A DNA stretch of 15,452 nt from Chitinophagales bacterium (GTDB lineage: Bacteria; Bacteroidota; Bacteroidia; Chitinophagales; UBA2359). Under the pieces are notes generated by a model. It saw only the letters and a list, made by a program, of their open reading frames with translations, did no database searches and was not told where the DNA came from. Location of the stretch: NCBI GenBank assembly GCA_020629335.1, contig JAHDDN010000033.1:7358-22809 (forward strand), written 5' to 3'. The position numbers and the translations under genes were made by a program. Shown here piece after piece: positions 6,384 to 14,653 of this stretch (positions are counted from its first letter, which is position 1; every line of letters begins with the position of its first letter).

Positions 6384-6425
6384 AAATCAAGTCTACTCCT
6401 AATCTCATAGTAAAGTAAATCATAC

Positions 6426-8099
6426 TTACTTCTCATAAATTAACTCCCCTTGCAAGTAGGTTTCCAAGACTTCTGTTTGATTGATTTGATTGGCTGGAAT
6501 GTCAAAGATATTTTGGCTTAAAACAATGAAGTCGGCCTCTTTTCCTGGCTCCAAACTACCGACCTTTTCTTCTTGTCTCATCAGATAAGCGGCACTGATC
6601 GTATAGGCTTTAATGGCTTCAGCTAAGCTAATTTCTTGTGGCGCACGAGTAACAGCGTTCTGCATTCCAATGAATGGATTTAGCTCACTTACATCCCAAT
6701 CACTACTTAATGTTAAGCGGGCGTTTGCCTGCAATAAACTCTTAATTGGGATGATGCTTTCATTTAAGCTGGGATCTATAAAGTCATCATTATCATGCCA
6801 GTGTTCAGGATTAGAGAAGTCGCCTGCTAGCTGTGCATCTGCTGTAACATTGAGTTGATTAAATCGGCCATAGTCTGATGGATTCACGTATTCTACATGA
6901 GTGAGTCGGTGTCTGCCAGCACTAGTGCCTGCTTCCTCTATGGCATTAAGGGCTTCATTGACTCCCCTATTACCAATGGTATGGATATGGAAGTCAAAAC
7001 CTATTGGCTCTAAGGCCGCAATATATTCTGCTATTCGATCTTGGGATACATAATTCAATCCATCATTGGTAGGTAATTCAAACAAATCAATAGAATAATC
7101 CTCTTCCATCGCAGAAGTGGTATTAATGATGATCCCATCTGCATACAATTTGATTTGATTGATCTTTAAGAAGCTTTCTTCATCAAAAGAATAAAGCGAT
7201 TGAAGGGTGCTAATTTGACTTTCATCATTTTCACTTGGGTATAACCAAAGCCCCAGATTCGCTCTGACTGTTAATTCGCCATCCTCCTCTACTTTCTGCC
7301 AAGTAAGATGATGGTTTCTTTTCCAATAAGTCCGAGCATCACAAATCGAGGTAATTCCATTTTTAGCCAACTCTGGCAAAGCAAAATCGATCAGCCCATT
7401 ATAATCATTTTGTTCCCCATTAGGAATAGAAGCTATCGCTAAATCAATGACTAAATTTCCAGCATTATCAAATAGGATTCCATTGGGCTGGCCATTCTCA
7501 TCTTTCATGATAATTCCGCCTTGTGGGTTTTGAGTATTAGCATCAATACTCGCTAACTCTAAAGCTTTAGAATTTACCCAAATGGAGTGAGAGGTTTGCT
7601 CCATGATAGCAATCGGTTTCTCTGTGCTAATCTCATCCAATATTTCAATCGGTTCTCTTGTTGCATCTAATAGCGTATAAATATCAAATCCCCAACCTAA
7701 TATCCAAGCAGCATCAGTATGCTCATCGACAGCTTGTTCTATGTCAGGCGCATAATATTCTGGATCACTTTCAGTCTGGTCTAAGATGAACTGGAAATTA
7801 TTAGAAGCGGCTTCTAATGCGTGGAGGTGTACATCATGTATACCTGGCATGACCATGCTATCTTCCAAATCAATTAATTCAGCTTCATCAGAAGCAGTTG
7901 CTTGGATAGATTCATTACTGCCCACTTGAATAATCTTGCCATCTCGTATCAGCATAGCTTCTGCCCAAACTTGGTTTTCATTAACCGTATAAATTTGACC
8001 ATTAATGTAAGCTTGTTCACCAGATGGATTGTCATTATTTTTATTGCAAGCACAAAGACTCATGTATAAGCATAAAAGAAGGAGATTTATTTTGTACAT
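6426..8099 (-). CDS. Amidohydrolase family lipoprotein (YtcJ-like, Amidohydro_3)
   Basis: 557 residues, full length for the YtcJ/Amidohydro_3 (PF07969) group. It starts with a lipoprotein signal (hydrophobic 5-17, lipobox-like LCAC with Cys-18), so it is probably anchored in the envelope. The metal-dependent hydrolase core has H91xH93 (HDVHLH), Lys-317 (KLYADG; the usual bridging-lysine position), H373 (FHIHTIGNRG), H401 (THVEYV) and D467 (SSDWDV). The C-terminus returns to the beta-sandwich with GSLEPGKEADFIVL. All expected metal-site residues are present, so an active enzyme is likely. Substrates of the family vary (amides, imides, N-formyl amino acids) and cannot be read from the sequence. 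It lies 97 bp after truA on the same strand and may be co-transcribed or have its own promoter. Confidence 0.88.
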   Translation of the reverse strand: MYKINLLLLCLYMSLCACNKNNDNPSGEQAYINGQIYTVNENQVWAEAMLIRDGKIIQVGSNESIQATASDEAELIDLEDSMVMPGIHDVHLHALEAASNNFQFILDQTESDPEYYAPDIEQAVDEHTDAAWILGWGFDIYTLLDATREPIEILDEISTEKPIAIMEQTSHSIWVNSKALELASIDANTQNPQGGIIMKDENGQPNGILFDNAGNLVIDLAIASIPNGEQNDYNGLIDFALPELAKNGITSICDARTYWKRNHHLTWQKVEEDGELTVRANLGLWLYPSENDESQISTLQSLYSFDEESFLKINQIKLYADGIIINTTSAMEEDYSIDLFELPTNDGLNYVSQDRIAEYIAALEPIGFDFHIHTIGNRGVNEALNAIEEAGTSAGRHRLTHVEYVNPSDYGRFNQLNVTADAQLAGDFSNPEHWHDNDDFIDPSLNESIIPIKSLLQANARLTLSSDWDVSELNPFIGMQNAVTRAPQEISLAEAIKAYTISAAYLMRQEEKVGSLEPGKEADFIVLSQNIFDIPANQINQTEVLETYLQGELIYEK

Positions 8100-8196
8100 T
8101 TTCTGATATTTGTGAAGTAGGTAATAGGAATGGTGTTCAACCGAATTTATTTACTCATGCTCGCAATTTATGAAAATAATTTCTTTCACTTACTAC

Positions 8197-8988
8197 TTAC
8201 TCCAAACCCATTTTTAAAAAATAGCAAATATCTTTTCTTGGAGTCAGCTTCAAGTATGGATATTCTATTTTAGAGAGGTATAATCCATTAGGCAAAGAAG
8301 GACTATTATAGGGCAAAACAATCTTATTGGCTAAAATATGCTCAAATTCATCCAGAGTTATCTCCCCTTTTCCTATTTTTAATAGAAAAGTAATAGATAA
8401 CCTGATCATTCCACGCAAAAAGCGATTAGCTGTAATGGTAAATCTTAATCGTCCTTCTTCTTCATTGACAAAGAGTTCAGCATGGCTGACTTTACAAATC
8501 GTATTTGGATAAAGGTCTGGCTGCTTGCAGATTGCTCTAAAGTCATCATATTGAGCTAATAAAGCAGCCGCTTTTTTCATGGATTCAAAGTCTAAATTCT
8601 CCAACTGATAAAAAGAGCTATAATTCGCCAAATGTGGGTCTTTGTTCAGGTGAATAAAATAATCATAGGTTCTTGAACTTGCATCATAACGACAGTGTTG
8701 ATCTTCTTTCATTTCTATAACATCATAAACGGCTATTTCATCAGGCAGGTTTTTATTCAATCGAAATTTCAAATCAAAATCGAGGGCTTTGCTTAAGTTG
8801 ATATGCATAATATATTGGCTTGCATGTACCCCCTTATCTGTTCGCCCACAACCAAATACAGTAATGGGTTCTTTAAATACTTTTAATAGCTTATCTTCAA
8901 TTTTTTCTTGTATTGATCGGGCCTTGGGTTGCCTTTGCCAGCCACTATATTTGCTTCCATCATACGCAACATGTAAAAAGTATCTCAT
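8197..8988 (-). CDS. truA: tRNA pseudouridine(38-40) synthase
   Basis: 263 residues, normal for TruA. It converts U38-40 of the tRNA anticodon stem to pseudouridine in the cytoplasm. The N-terminal strand (RYFLHVAYDGSKYSGWQRQP), the catalytic motif GRTDKGVHA with nucleophile Asp-51, the YDASSRTYDYFIH block (about 100-112) and the FLRGMIR motif (about 189-195) are all intact. Its ATG overlaps the TGA of the NUDIX gene in an ATGA (8988-8985), which suggests translational coupling. It is the last gene of the operon that begins at 10385. The gene symbol is given with confidence because the active-site motif and length both fit. Confidence 0.96.
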   Translation of the reverse strand: MRYFLHVAYDGSKYSGWQRQPKARSIQEKIEDKLLKVFKEPITVFGCGRTDKGVHASQYIMHINLSKALDFDLKFRLNKNLPDEIAVYDVIEMKEDQHCRYDASSRTYDYFIHLNKDPHLANYSSFYQLENLDFESMKKAAALLAQYDDFRAICKQPDLYPNTICKVSHAELFVNEEEGRLRFTITANRFLRGMIRLSITFLLKIGKGEITLDEFEHILANKIVLPYNSPSLPNGLYLSKIEYPYLKLTPRKDICYFLKMGLE

Positions 8989-9518
8989 AATATGTTTAAG
9001 AAATATAAGACAGCTGTTAAGGAAATCCCATCTGTCAATTTTTTAGTTTGGATTAATTCTTTTACTTCTGAAATAGAAAGCCAATGTACCGCTAAAATCT
9101 CATCTGTATCAAATGCTGTTGGTTCCAGATCCTCTGTCTTTCCACTTACAATATGAATGGTTTGGTTAGACATACCATTTGAAGGATTAAAGGAATATTC
9201 TAATTTTAAATCAGTGGTACTAAATCCTGTTTCCTCTTTTACTTCTCTTTGCGCAGCTAATATAATTTCTTCATTGGCATCTATCCCCCCTGCGGGCAAT
9301 TCCCATTCTACTTTTTGGGTACTATATCTAAGCGACTCTACGAAGCAGATCTCCCCTTTAGCATTAATAATCAGCACAACAACAGATTCATTAGGGTAAT
9401 CTAAAACATGATATTTTTCGATGATTCTACCTGAGGGCATTTCTACTCTATCGGTATACACATTTATCCAGTTGCTTGTATAGATAACTGTTCTTTCTAA
9501 TTGTTTAGGAATCTTCAT
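8985..9518 (-). CDS. NUDIX hydrolase, ADP-ribose pyrophosphatase-like
   Basis: 177 residues. A complete Nudix box GX5EX7REUXEEXGU runs from Gly-77 to Phe-99, with REVKEETGF at its end. The preceding ESLRYSTQ...VEWELPAGG pattern is typical of the ADP-ribose/nucleoside-diphosphate-sugar branch (NudF-like). Such enzymes cleave ADP-ribose or similar compounds to AMP and a sugar phosphate, using Mg2+ bound by the box glutamates. It sits 13 bp after the 126-residue hypothetical gene and overlaps truA by 4 bp. The precise substrate is an inference from the family. Confidence 0.92.
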   Translation of the reverse strand: MKIPKQLERTVIYTSNWINVYTDRVEMPSGRIIEKYHVLDYPNESVVVLIINAKGEICFVESLRYSTQKVEWELPAGGIDANEEIILAAQREVKEETGFSTTDLKLEYSFNPSNGMSNQTIHIVSGKTEDLEPTAFDTDEILAVHWLSISEVKELIQTKKLTDGISLTAVLYFLNIL

Positions 9519-9531
9519 TTGGAAGTTTTTT

Positions 9532-9912
9532 TTACCAAGTGCCGGCAGGAGAGAATAAAAAATCGGTCAATACATCTAGCTCATATAGCCATTGATAAGC
9601 CTTGATATCTTTATGGCAAAATGGCTCAATCAATTCCAGCATTGCCTGATAGGTTTCAATAGTCAAATCGCAAATAAAAAGCACATCATCTAAACTCCTA
9701 ATACCCTTATCTTCCTCTGCTATTCGAAGAATTAAATAACAATTACGAGGCTCAATAAAATCCAATGCTCTCAAATCTAATGTTTGCTTATTTTCGATGA
9801 CCACATAATTCAAAATGTCTCTAAATTTTCTGGCCTCCAATTGATCAAAATTATAGAGTCGAACTATATTTTCACCATATGCATTGATATCTGGAATGTA
9901 ATCTAACTCCAT
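9532..9912 (-). CDS. Hypothetical protein of the SpoU-NUDIX-truA operon
   Basis: 126 residues; I do not recognise a family. It has no signal peptide or membrane segment, so it is cytoplasmic. It is acidic and rich in aromatic residues and leucine, with a central strand-rich part (VVIENKQTLDLRALDFIEPRNCYLILRIA cut into several strands, about 37-65). A helical second half (about 78-118) ends in FSPAGTW. Its ATG lies 2 bp after the TAA of the SpoU gene, and the NUDIX gene follows after 13 bp. It is therefore surely translated as part of this operon, and a role near RNA modification or nucleotide housekeeping is possible. That is context only; no catalytic motif is visible. Confidence 0.75.
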   Translation of the reverse strand: MELDYIPDINAYGENIVRLYNFDQLEARKFRDILNYVVIENKQTLDLRALDFIEPRNCYLILRIAEEDKGIRSLDDVLFICDLTIETYQAMLELIEPFCHKDIKAYQWLYELDVLTDFLFSPAGTW

Positions 9913-9914
9913 AT

Positions 9915-10385
9915 TTAACTCATTTTATTCACCCGATCATAAATCATAATGCTACCTGCTACTGCTACATTCAAGGACATTTCTCCCGGTAATTGTACTA
10001 ATTCGTGGCACTTATTTTTGATCGCCTTGGGAAGTCCTATTTGCTCTGAACCCAATAAGTAAATCGCTCTTGGCGGATGTTCATATTCTTGAATTGGAAT
10101 CGCTTTTTTATCCAACTCGACTCCTATCAGTTTACAACTATAAGGCAAACTGGAATAGAAATGATCAAAATGCTCGTGCTGAAAAAGAGGGATTTTAGAC
10201 CATGTTTTTAAGACATCAGAGCTTTGTTTTTTGTATTTCTCTTCGATTACAAAAATAAAGCTTGCTCCCATTATTAAAGCTGACCTCCACAAGGTACCAA
10301 TATTTTCTCGGGTTTTAGGTTGATATACGCCAATACCAAAATATCGTTCTTCGCTTAGCTCCCATTTTCTTCTCATTGATTTCAT
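9915..10385 (-). CDS. SpoU/TrmH-family RNA methyltransferase
   Basis: 156 residues, the size of single-domain SPOUT enzymes that 2'-O-methylate ribose in tRNA or rRNA using S-adenosylmethionine. The three SpoU motifs are present: TRENIGTLWRSA (25-36; Asn-28 and Arg-34), IYLLGSEQIGLPKAI (108-122), and the 131-151 segment with LPGEMSLNVAVAGSI. These form the trefoil knot and cofactor site. There is no extra substrate-binding domain, so the target (tRNA position 18, 34 or another) cannot be chosen. It is the first gene of the operon leading to truA. The first ATG (10385) is used here; Met-4 (10376) is possible. Confidence 0.9.
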   Translation of the reverse strand: MKSMRRKWELSEERYFGIGVYQPKTRENIGTLWRSALIMGASFIFVIEEKYKKQSSDVLKTWSKIPLFQHEHFDHFYSSLPYSCKLIGVELDKKAIPIQEYEHPPRAIYLLGSEQIGLPKAIKNKCHELVQLPGEMSLNVAVAGSIMIYDRVNKMS

Positions 10386-10495
10386 TTATAAGCATCTAAC
10401 ACAATCAATTTATTGGAGGATACGAAATTAATCATTATTGCTGAAACATTAGGAGTATTTAAATAATAATATCCAAAGAAACTTTAGTACTTTAG

Positions 10496-10652
10496 TGGTT
10501 CAATTTATTAGTCCTTGACAGCCCAAGTTTTGTCTTTTTACGATTCTACTTCGTTATTTTTTCGTTTCGTAGCCCTGCTATGGGCCTCAAAAATGCCTTG
10601 TATAATCGCAAAAATCCTACAACTTAAAGTCAGAAACTTATAAACTGAACCA
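10496..10652 (+). mobile_element. MITE-like element, copy B, with TTAG target duplication
   Basis: 157 bp, one difference from copy A (4899-5055). The ends are TGGTTCA...TGAACCA. Flanking bases are TTAG on both sides, a perfect 4-bp duplication different from that of copy A, which confirms the element's exact ends. It lies 111 bp upstream of the SpoU operon start, outside any gene. Confidence 0.88.
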
Positions 10653-10763
10653 TTAGGGGGATGTGTTAATCAGTTATAATAAAGATTTCCCGATTTATAA
10701 AAATAAATTACCCTTGGCCTAGTCTCAATACCCATTACTTCATACCCAATACCCAAAAAAAAT

Positions 10764-10919
10764 GCGCAAGGGATAGGAGTGGTATGCGGCGTCAATGGGG
10801 CGACTTAGGTAGCTTAGTGATGCGCATGGCTGGCCCGAAGGGCAGACAAGCAGCGCTTAGCGAACTTAGAGCCACATAGCCGCATAAGAACGGATAGCCC
10901 GACCCGAAGGGATGCGCCC
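10764..10919 (+). repeat. Dispersed structured repeat, copy 2
   Basis: 156 bp. Ends are GCGCAAGGGATAG and CCCGACCCGAAGGG-ATGCGCCC. Stem TATGCGGC (10783-10790) pairs perfectly with GCCGCATA (10879-10886). Hairpin GCCC-GAA-GGGC is at 10833-10843. Compared with copies 1 and 3, the fifth base of the long stem is C-G here, A-T in copy 1 and T-A in copy 3. The element lies 130 bp upstream of the CotH gene, on its strand. Confidence 0.88.
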
Positions 10920-11049
10920 AAAAAGTAATAATTATTGTCGTATCCTGACGATTCTTTAAAAGGGATGGATGAAATAGGAGCTTTCCCTTTATTTATGTTA
11001 AGAAATGGTTAACTTAGGCTTAAATTTACAATAGCAAAAAGCAATAATT

Positions 11050-13818
11050 ATGTTTAGAAAATTTTTACTAATTTCTTTTTTAGCATTCTTGGGTTATTTT
11101 TCTTCAGATGCCCAAGTAATGATTAATGAATTTTCAGCTTCCAATTTAGAGTCTTTTGTCGATGAGTTTGGCAAAACTGAAGATTGGATTGAATTATATA
11201 ATGATAGTGAGGTAATCATGGATTTAAGTGGATGGCACCTTTCTGATAAGGAAGATAATCCAACTAAATATGAAATTCCTTCTGGTATTAGTATACAGCC
11301 TTTTTCTCATCTTGTATTCCTTTGTTCGGGGCGTGATTTAGTGGGCAATGAGCATATTCATACCAATTTTAAGTTATCACAAACTTCTGGTACAGATGTG
11401 ATCATTTTGGCTGATAATAATGGAAATGTTCAGGAGCAGTATGAAATGCCTATTACCTTGGTAGAACATTCCTTAGCGAGAATAAGTGATGGCAGTAATG
11501 CTTGGAAGGTTTGTACGGAACCTACTTTCGGGACTTCCAATGATGACGCCCCTATGGTGAATGGATATACTGCCACTCCAAGTATGAATTTGGAGGCTGG
11601 CTTTTATCAGGATCAGGTGACAGTAGAGATCACGAATAATGAGCCTAATTCTGTATTGAGATATACCTTAAATGGGGATAATCCGACATCTGATTCGCCA
11701 ATTTATGGGGAGGCCATTAATATTGATGAAACAACCGTTGTAAAAGCACAGGCTTTTAGTAATGATGAAAACATTTTGCCTGGTAAGATGGACTTCAATA
11801 CCTACTTCATTGATGAGGATGAATTTACAGTGGCAGTATTTTCTATTGCTGCGGATGAGGTGATTAATTTAGCGAATGGTGAGGGCGATTTAATCCCGAT
11901 TGGTTCTCTGGAATATTTTAATTTAGATAAAGAACGAGAAGCTGTTTCTTATGGTAGTTTAAATCGTCATGGTCAGGATTCTTGGGCATTACCTCATAGA
12001 AGTATCGATTGGATATCAAGAGATGAAATGGGTTATAGTAAGGCGGTTTTAGCACCGATATTCTCGACTTCTGATAGAGATGAATATCAGAAATTTATGT
12101 TCCGTAATTCTGGAGATGATAATTATCCAGCTTTGCCTGATGAAGATCATGAAGGGGCTACACACATTCGTGATGAGTATGTACATACCTTAGCGGAAGA
12201 AGGAAATATGGAGGTAGATGTAAGAACTGTAGAGAGAGTAGTTGTTTTCTTAAATGGAGAATACTGGGGTTTGTATGGCATGAGAGAACGTCCAGTAGAT
12301 CACGATTATACAAAAGAATATTATGATCAGGATAAATATCATCTCCAATACTTGTCTACTTGGGGAGATACAGAAGCTGAGTATGGTGGAGAGCAAGCTT
12401 TCTTTGATTGGGAAGATACAAGGAATTTCATATTAGAGAATGATATGAGTGATCCAGCTAATTATACACAAGTAACGGAAGGCTATAATGTATTGAGTTT
12501 GATTGATTATATGTTGGTCAACTTAAATACTGTTGCCAGAGATTGGTTGAATTATAATACTGGTTGGTGGAGAGGTTTAGATCCTGAAGGCGGCCACAAA
12601 AAATGGGGTTATATCGTTTGGGATATGGATGCTACTTTTGATTATTATATCAACTATACGGGAGTGCCTAATGTCAATCCAGATGCAGTACCTTGTGATA
12701 TAGATGAAATATCTGACTATATGGATGAGTTCTTTGGAGACATTAGTGATTTACAAAATACTCAGGGAGTAGATTATTCTGATTGTCCTTCTATCTTATC
12801 GGGCGATTGCCCCCACCCTGCTGATGATCCTTTATTGCAAGTCGTATTTGTTACCAATCAATGGGGCCAAAACGGTACTTTATGTTGTGATAATTGGACC
12901 AATGGTTGTAATCAGATTTATAATTGGGCTGAAAACGGTTGGATAAGTAATCAAGGCAATGTGGGTGCCCATGAAAAAATTTGGGATAAGCTTTTAAGTG
13001 AAAGTCCAGAATTTTCAGAGCTTTTTGCTCAGCGCTATGCAGATATCATGAATACGGTTTATTCTTGCGAAAACATGATCGAGACCTTAGATCGAATGTT
13101 AGCAGTGATTGAGCCTGAAATGGATCGTCAAATTGACCGTTGGGGTGGAACAAGGGCCGAATGGGAATCTAATGTGGAGGATCTTAAAGATTTCATCAAT
13201 GAGCGTTGTACGCTTTTGGATGATGGAATGGTAGAATGCTATGATGTCACTGGTCCTTATGAGATCACTTTATTAACACAGCCTGATTTGGTAGGAGAAA
13301 TTGATTTCAATACTTTGGATGTAAGAGAATTTCCTTGGCAAGGTGAATACTTTGGTGAGGTTGAAAATTATATCAAAGCAAGGGTATTTGACGAATATTT
13401 AGATAGCTATGTATTTAGCCATTGGGAGCGTGCTTCTGGTGAGCCGATCCTACCTAATGATCAGTCTTTTGAAGCAGCTATAACACTGACTCAAGCAGAT
13501 ACCTTAGTTGCTGTTTTCGATAATATCACCAATATTGAAGAAATCGAAAAAGAACATCAATTAATGGTATATCCAAATCCAGCCACCAGCTACATCAATG
13601 TGGATTATATGCTCCCTCAATCTGCCAATGTGCGTATTGAGTTACAATCTTTATTGGGCCAAGAGGTGATTGGTTTTAATAATTATGAAGGAAAGCGTGC
13701 GGCAGGACATCATCAACAAGTATTGCCTTTGAGTGAAAATATCGCTTCGGGTATGTATTTATTGCATATTCAAATTGATGAGGCTACTATTGTCAAGAAA
13801 GTGAAGGTGATTAAATAA
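11050..13818 (+). CDS. Secreted CotH-kinase-fold protein with LTD and T9SS sorting domains
   Basis: 922 residues. Order: signal peptide (1-21, ...YFSSDA/Q); lamin-tail domain (about 22-135, INEFSASN...DWIELYN...LSGWHLSD, PF00932); chitobiase C-terminal-like beta domain (about 172-254, VLRYTLNGDNPTSDSPIY, PF13290); CotH kinase-like domain (about 300-700, PF08757); a short beta segment; and a type A T9SS sorting domain (about 838-922, VYPNPATSYINV...GMYLLHI...KKVKVIK). CotH motifs are intact: RNSGDD (352-357), NGEYWGLYGMRER (402-414, Glu-413) and WDMDATF (524-530, Asp-525/Asp-527). CotH of Bacillus phosphorylates spore-coat proteins; exported versions are of unknown substrate. After the DxD motif there is a Cys- and Asn/Asp-rich insertion (about 549-625). 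The gene is monocistronic, convergent with the Uma2 gene. Confidence 0.9.
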   Translation: MFRKFLLISFLAFLGYFSSDAQVMINEFSASNLESFVDEFGKTEDWIELYNDSEVIMDLSGWHLSDKEDNPTKYEIPSGISIQPFSHLVFLCSGRDLVGNEHIHTNFKLSQTSGTDVIILADNNGNVQEQYEMPITLVEHSLARISDGSNAWKVCTEPTFGTSNDDAPMVNGYTATPSMNLEAGFYQDQVTVEITNNEPNSVLRYTLNGDNPTSDSPIYGEAINIDETTVVKAQAFSNDENILPGKMDFNTYFIDEDEFTVAVFSIAADEVINLANGEGDLIPIGSLEYFNLDKEREAVSYGSLNRHGQDSWALPHRSIDWISRDEMGYSKAVLAPIFSTSDRDEYQKFMFRNSGDDNYPALPDEDHEGATHIRDEYVHTLAEEGNMEVDVRTVERVVVFLNGEYWGLYGMRERPVDHDYTKEYYDQDKYHLQYLSTWGDTEAEYGGEQAFFDWEDTRNFILENDMSDPANYTQVTEGYNVLSLIDYMLVNLNTVARDWLNYNTGWWRGLDPEGGHKKWGYIVWDMDATFDYYINYTGVPNVNPDAVPCDIDEISDYMDEFFGDISDLQNTQGVDYSDCPSILSGDCPHPADDPLLQVVFVTNQWGQNGTLCCDNWTNGCNQIYNWAENGWISNQGNVGAHEKIWDKLLSESPEFSELFAQRYADIMNTVYSCENMIETLDRMLAVIEPEMDRQIDRWGGTRAEWESNVEDLKDFINERCTLLDDGMVECYDVTGPYEITLLTQPDLVGEIDFNTLDVREFPWQGEYFGEVENYIKARVFDEYLDSYVFSHWERASGEPILPNDQSFEAAITLTQADTLVAVFDNITNIEEIEKEHQLMVYPNPATSYINVDYMLPQSANVRIELQSLLGQEVIGFNNYEGKRAAGHHQQVLPLSENIASGMYLLHIQIDEATIVKKVKVIK

Positions 13819-13833
13819 ACATAAGTCATGAGT

Positions 13834-13878
13834 ATTGGGTAGTGAGTATTGAGACAAAATCAATACTTATTACCCACT
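13834..13878. terminator. Hairpin between convergent genes, possible bidirectional terminator
   Basis: Arms 13834-13852 and 13860-13878 match at 16 of 19 positions; two of the three mismatches become G-U pairs in the plus-strand transcript. The 7-nt loop is GACAAAA, and CTACTTTTT follows the right arm. It separates the CotH gene (stop at 13818) from the Uma2 gene (stop TAG at 13877-13879, overlapping the arm by two bases). Confidence 0.55.
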
Positions 13879-14560
13879 ACTTTTTACTCAAAATCCGACC
13901 CAACTCTGCCAAATTTTCCTTTTCATCAAAAATGGCTTCTATCTTTATTTTAAATCCTTTGATAGCCTTACATTCAAGCATTCCCTGCTTAGCTTTCAAT
14001 ATTAATTCATATTTTTTTTGTCGAGTCAATCTATATTGTTCAACTACTTGTTTTACTGGATCTATCAGCCAATATTCAAGCACCCCATGCAATTGATAAT
14101 CTTCAAATTTCACGCCTCTATCATTAGCCGCAGTGCCTTTTGATAATACCTCCACTACTAGATCAGGAGCTGGAAATAAGCTTTGTCCTTTTTTAAATTC
14201 CTTGGATTTAGCTATTTCAAAAAAACAAATATCAGGCTCATAATCATTTCTAGTAAGAGCAATCATGATTTTTTCATAGCCCACATAACCTAACTGATGC
14301 TTGCTAACATAAGTGCTGATTAAACGACTAAGCCAAACTGATACATCATTGTGCTCCTTTTTTACAGGCGAATGTATAATAATCTCCCCATTAATAAACT
14401 CGGCTTTTTCGTATTCAGTAATATCATTGTAAAACTGCTGTCTACGCTTTATTTCTTCTTTTAGATGCTCATTGGCCTCATTCAATATTATAGGCGCATC
14501 GGGGCGAGATAACAAATCCTTGATTAATTCTTTATGTGATAATGATAACATAAATCTCAT
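13877..14560 (-). CDS. Uma2-family (DUF820) predicted endonuclease
   Basis: 227 residues with the PD-(D/E)XK-like Uma2 pattern (PF05685). An N-terminal helical extension (1-45) is followed by AEFINGEIIIHSP (53-65, Glu-59), YEPDICFF (107-114, Asp-110), PDLVVEVLS (132-140, Asp-133 and Glu-137), and RGVKFEDYQLHGVLEYWLIDP (148-168, given in parts: Lys-151, Tyr-163). The residues of the predicted metal site are present, so it may be an active nuclease; the biological role of the family is unknown. It is cytoplasmic. Start at 14560 or at Met-4 (14551). The start codon sits inside a 19-bp sequence shared with the repeat at 4650-4725. No partner gene is adjacent, and a divergent thioredoxin gene begins 93 bp away. 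Confidence 0.88.
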   Translation of the reverse strand: MRFMLSLSHKELIKDLLSRPDAPIILNEANEHLKEEIKRRQQFYNDITEYEKAEFINGEIIIHSPVKKEHNDVSVWLSRLISTYVSKHQLGYVGYEKIMIALTRNDYEPDICFFEIAKSKEFKKGQSLFPAPDLVVEVLSKGTAANDRGVKFEDYQLHGVLEYWLIDPVKQVVEQYRLTRQKKYELILKAKQGMLECKAIKGFKIKIEAIFDEKENLAELGRILSKK

Positions 14561-14601
14561 TTAAAGTTTTATAACAACAATTTAAGCGTTTTAAGCATAA
14601 A

Positions 14602-14633
14602 TTGCTACTTTTTATCAAATTTTAGTATTTTTA
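14602..14633 (+). promoter_or_regulatory. Possible promoter of the thioredoxin-like lipoprotein gene
   Basis: TTG at 14602-14604, a 21-bp gap, then TATTTTTA (14626-14633), one base from the Bacteroidota -7 consensus TAnnTTTG. The spacing to ATG (14654) fits a short leader of about 14 nt. Confidence 0.35.
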
Positions 14634-14653
14634 CGCTTCAAAAATTAGAATAC

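Larger units (their letters stand above)
6081..6425. other. 345-bp gap between convergent genes
   Basis: Contents: the terminator of the upstream genes (6113-6142), structured repeat copy 3 (6165-6383), and about 40 bp of A/T-rich sequence before the stop of the amidohydrolase gene. I see no gene here and no separate terminator for the minus-strand gene; the large hairpin in the repeat may serve. Confidence 0.6.
10386..11049. other. 664-bp gap between divergent genes
   Basis: The gap lies between the SpoU operon (minus) and the CotH gene (plus). It holds MITE copy B (10496-10652) and structured repeat copy 2 (10764-10919). Between them is a short stretch with repeated CAATACCC/CATACCC words (about 10723-10754). 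The promoters of both flanking genes must lie here. For the CotH gene, TAAATTTA just upstream is one base from the -7 box but lacks a clear -33 partner. I see no gene. Confidence 0.6.

Noticed and set aside
6613..6858. Plus-strand open frame inside the amidohydrolase gene
   Set aside because: It is antisense to the conserved C-terminal part of the amidohydrolase (including the metal-site Asp region); the protein has no recognisable pattern.
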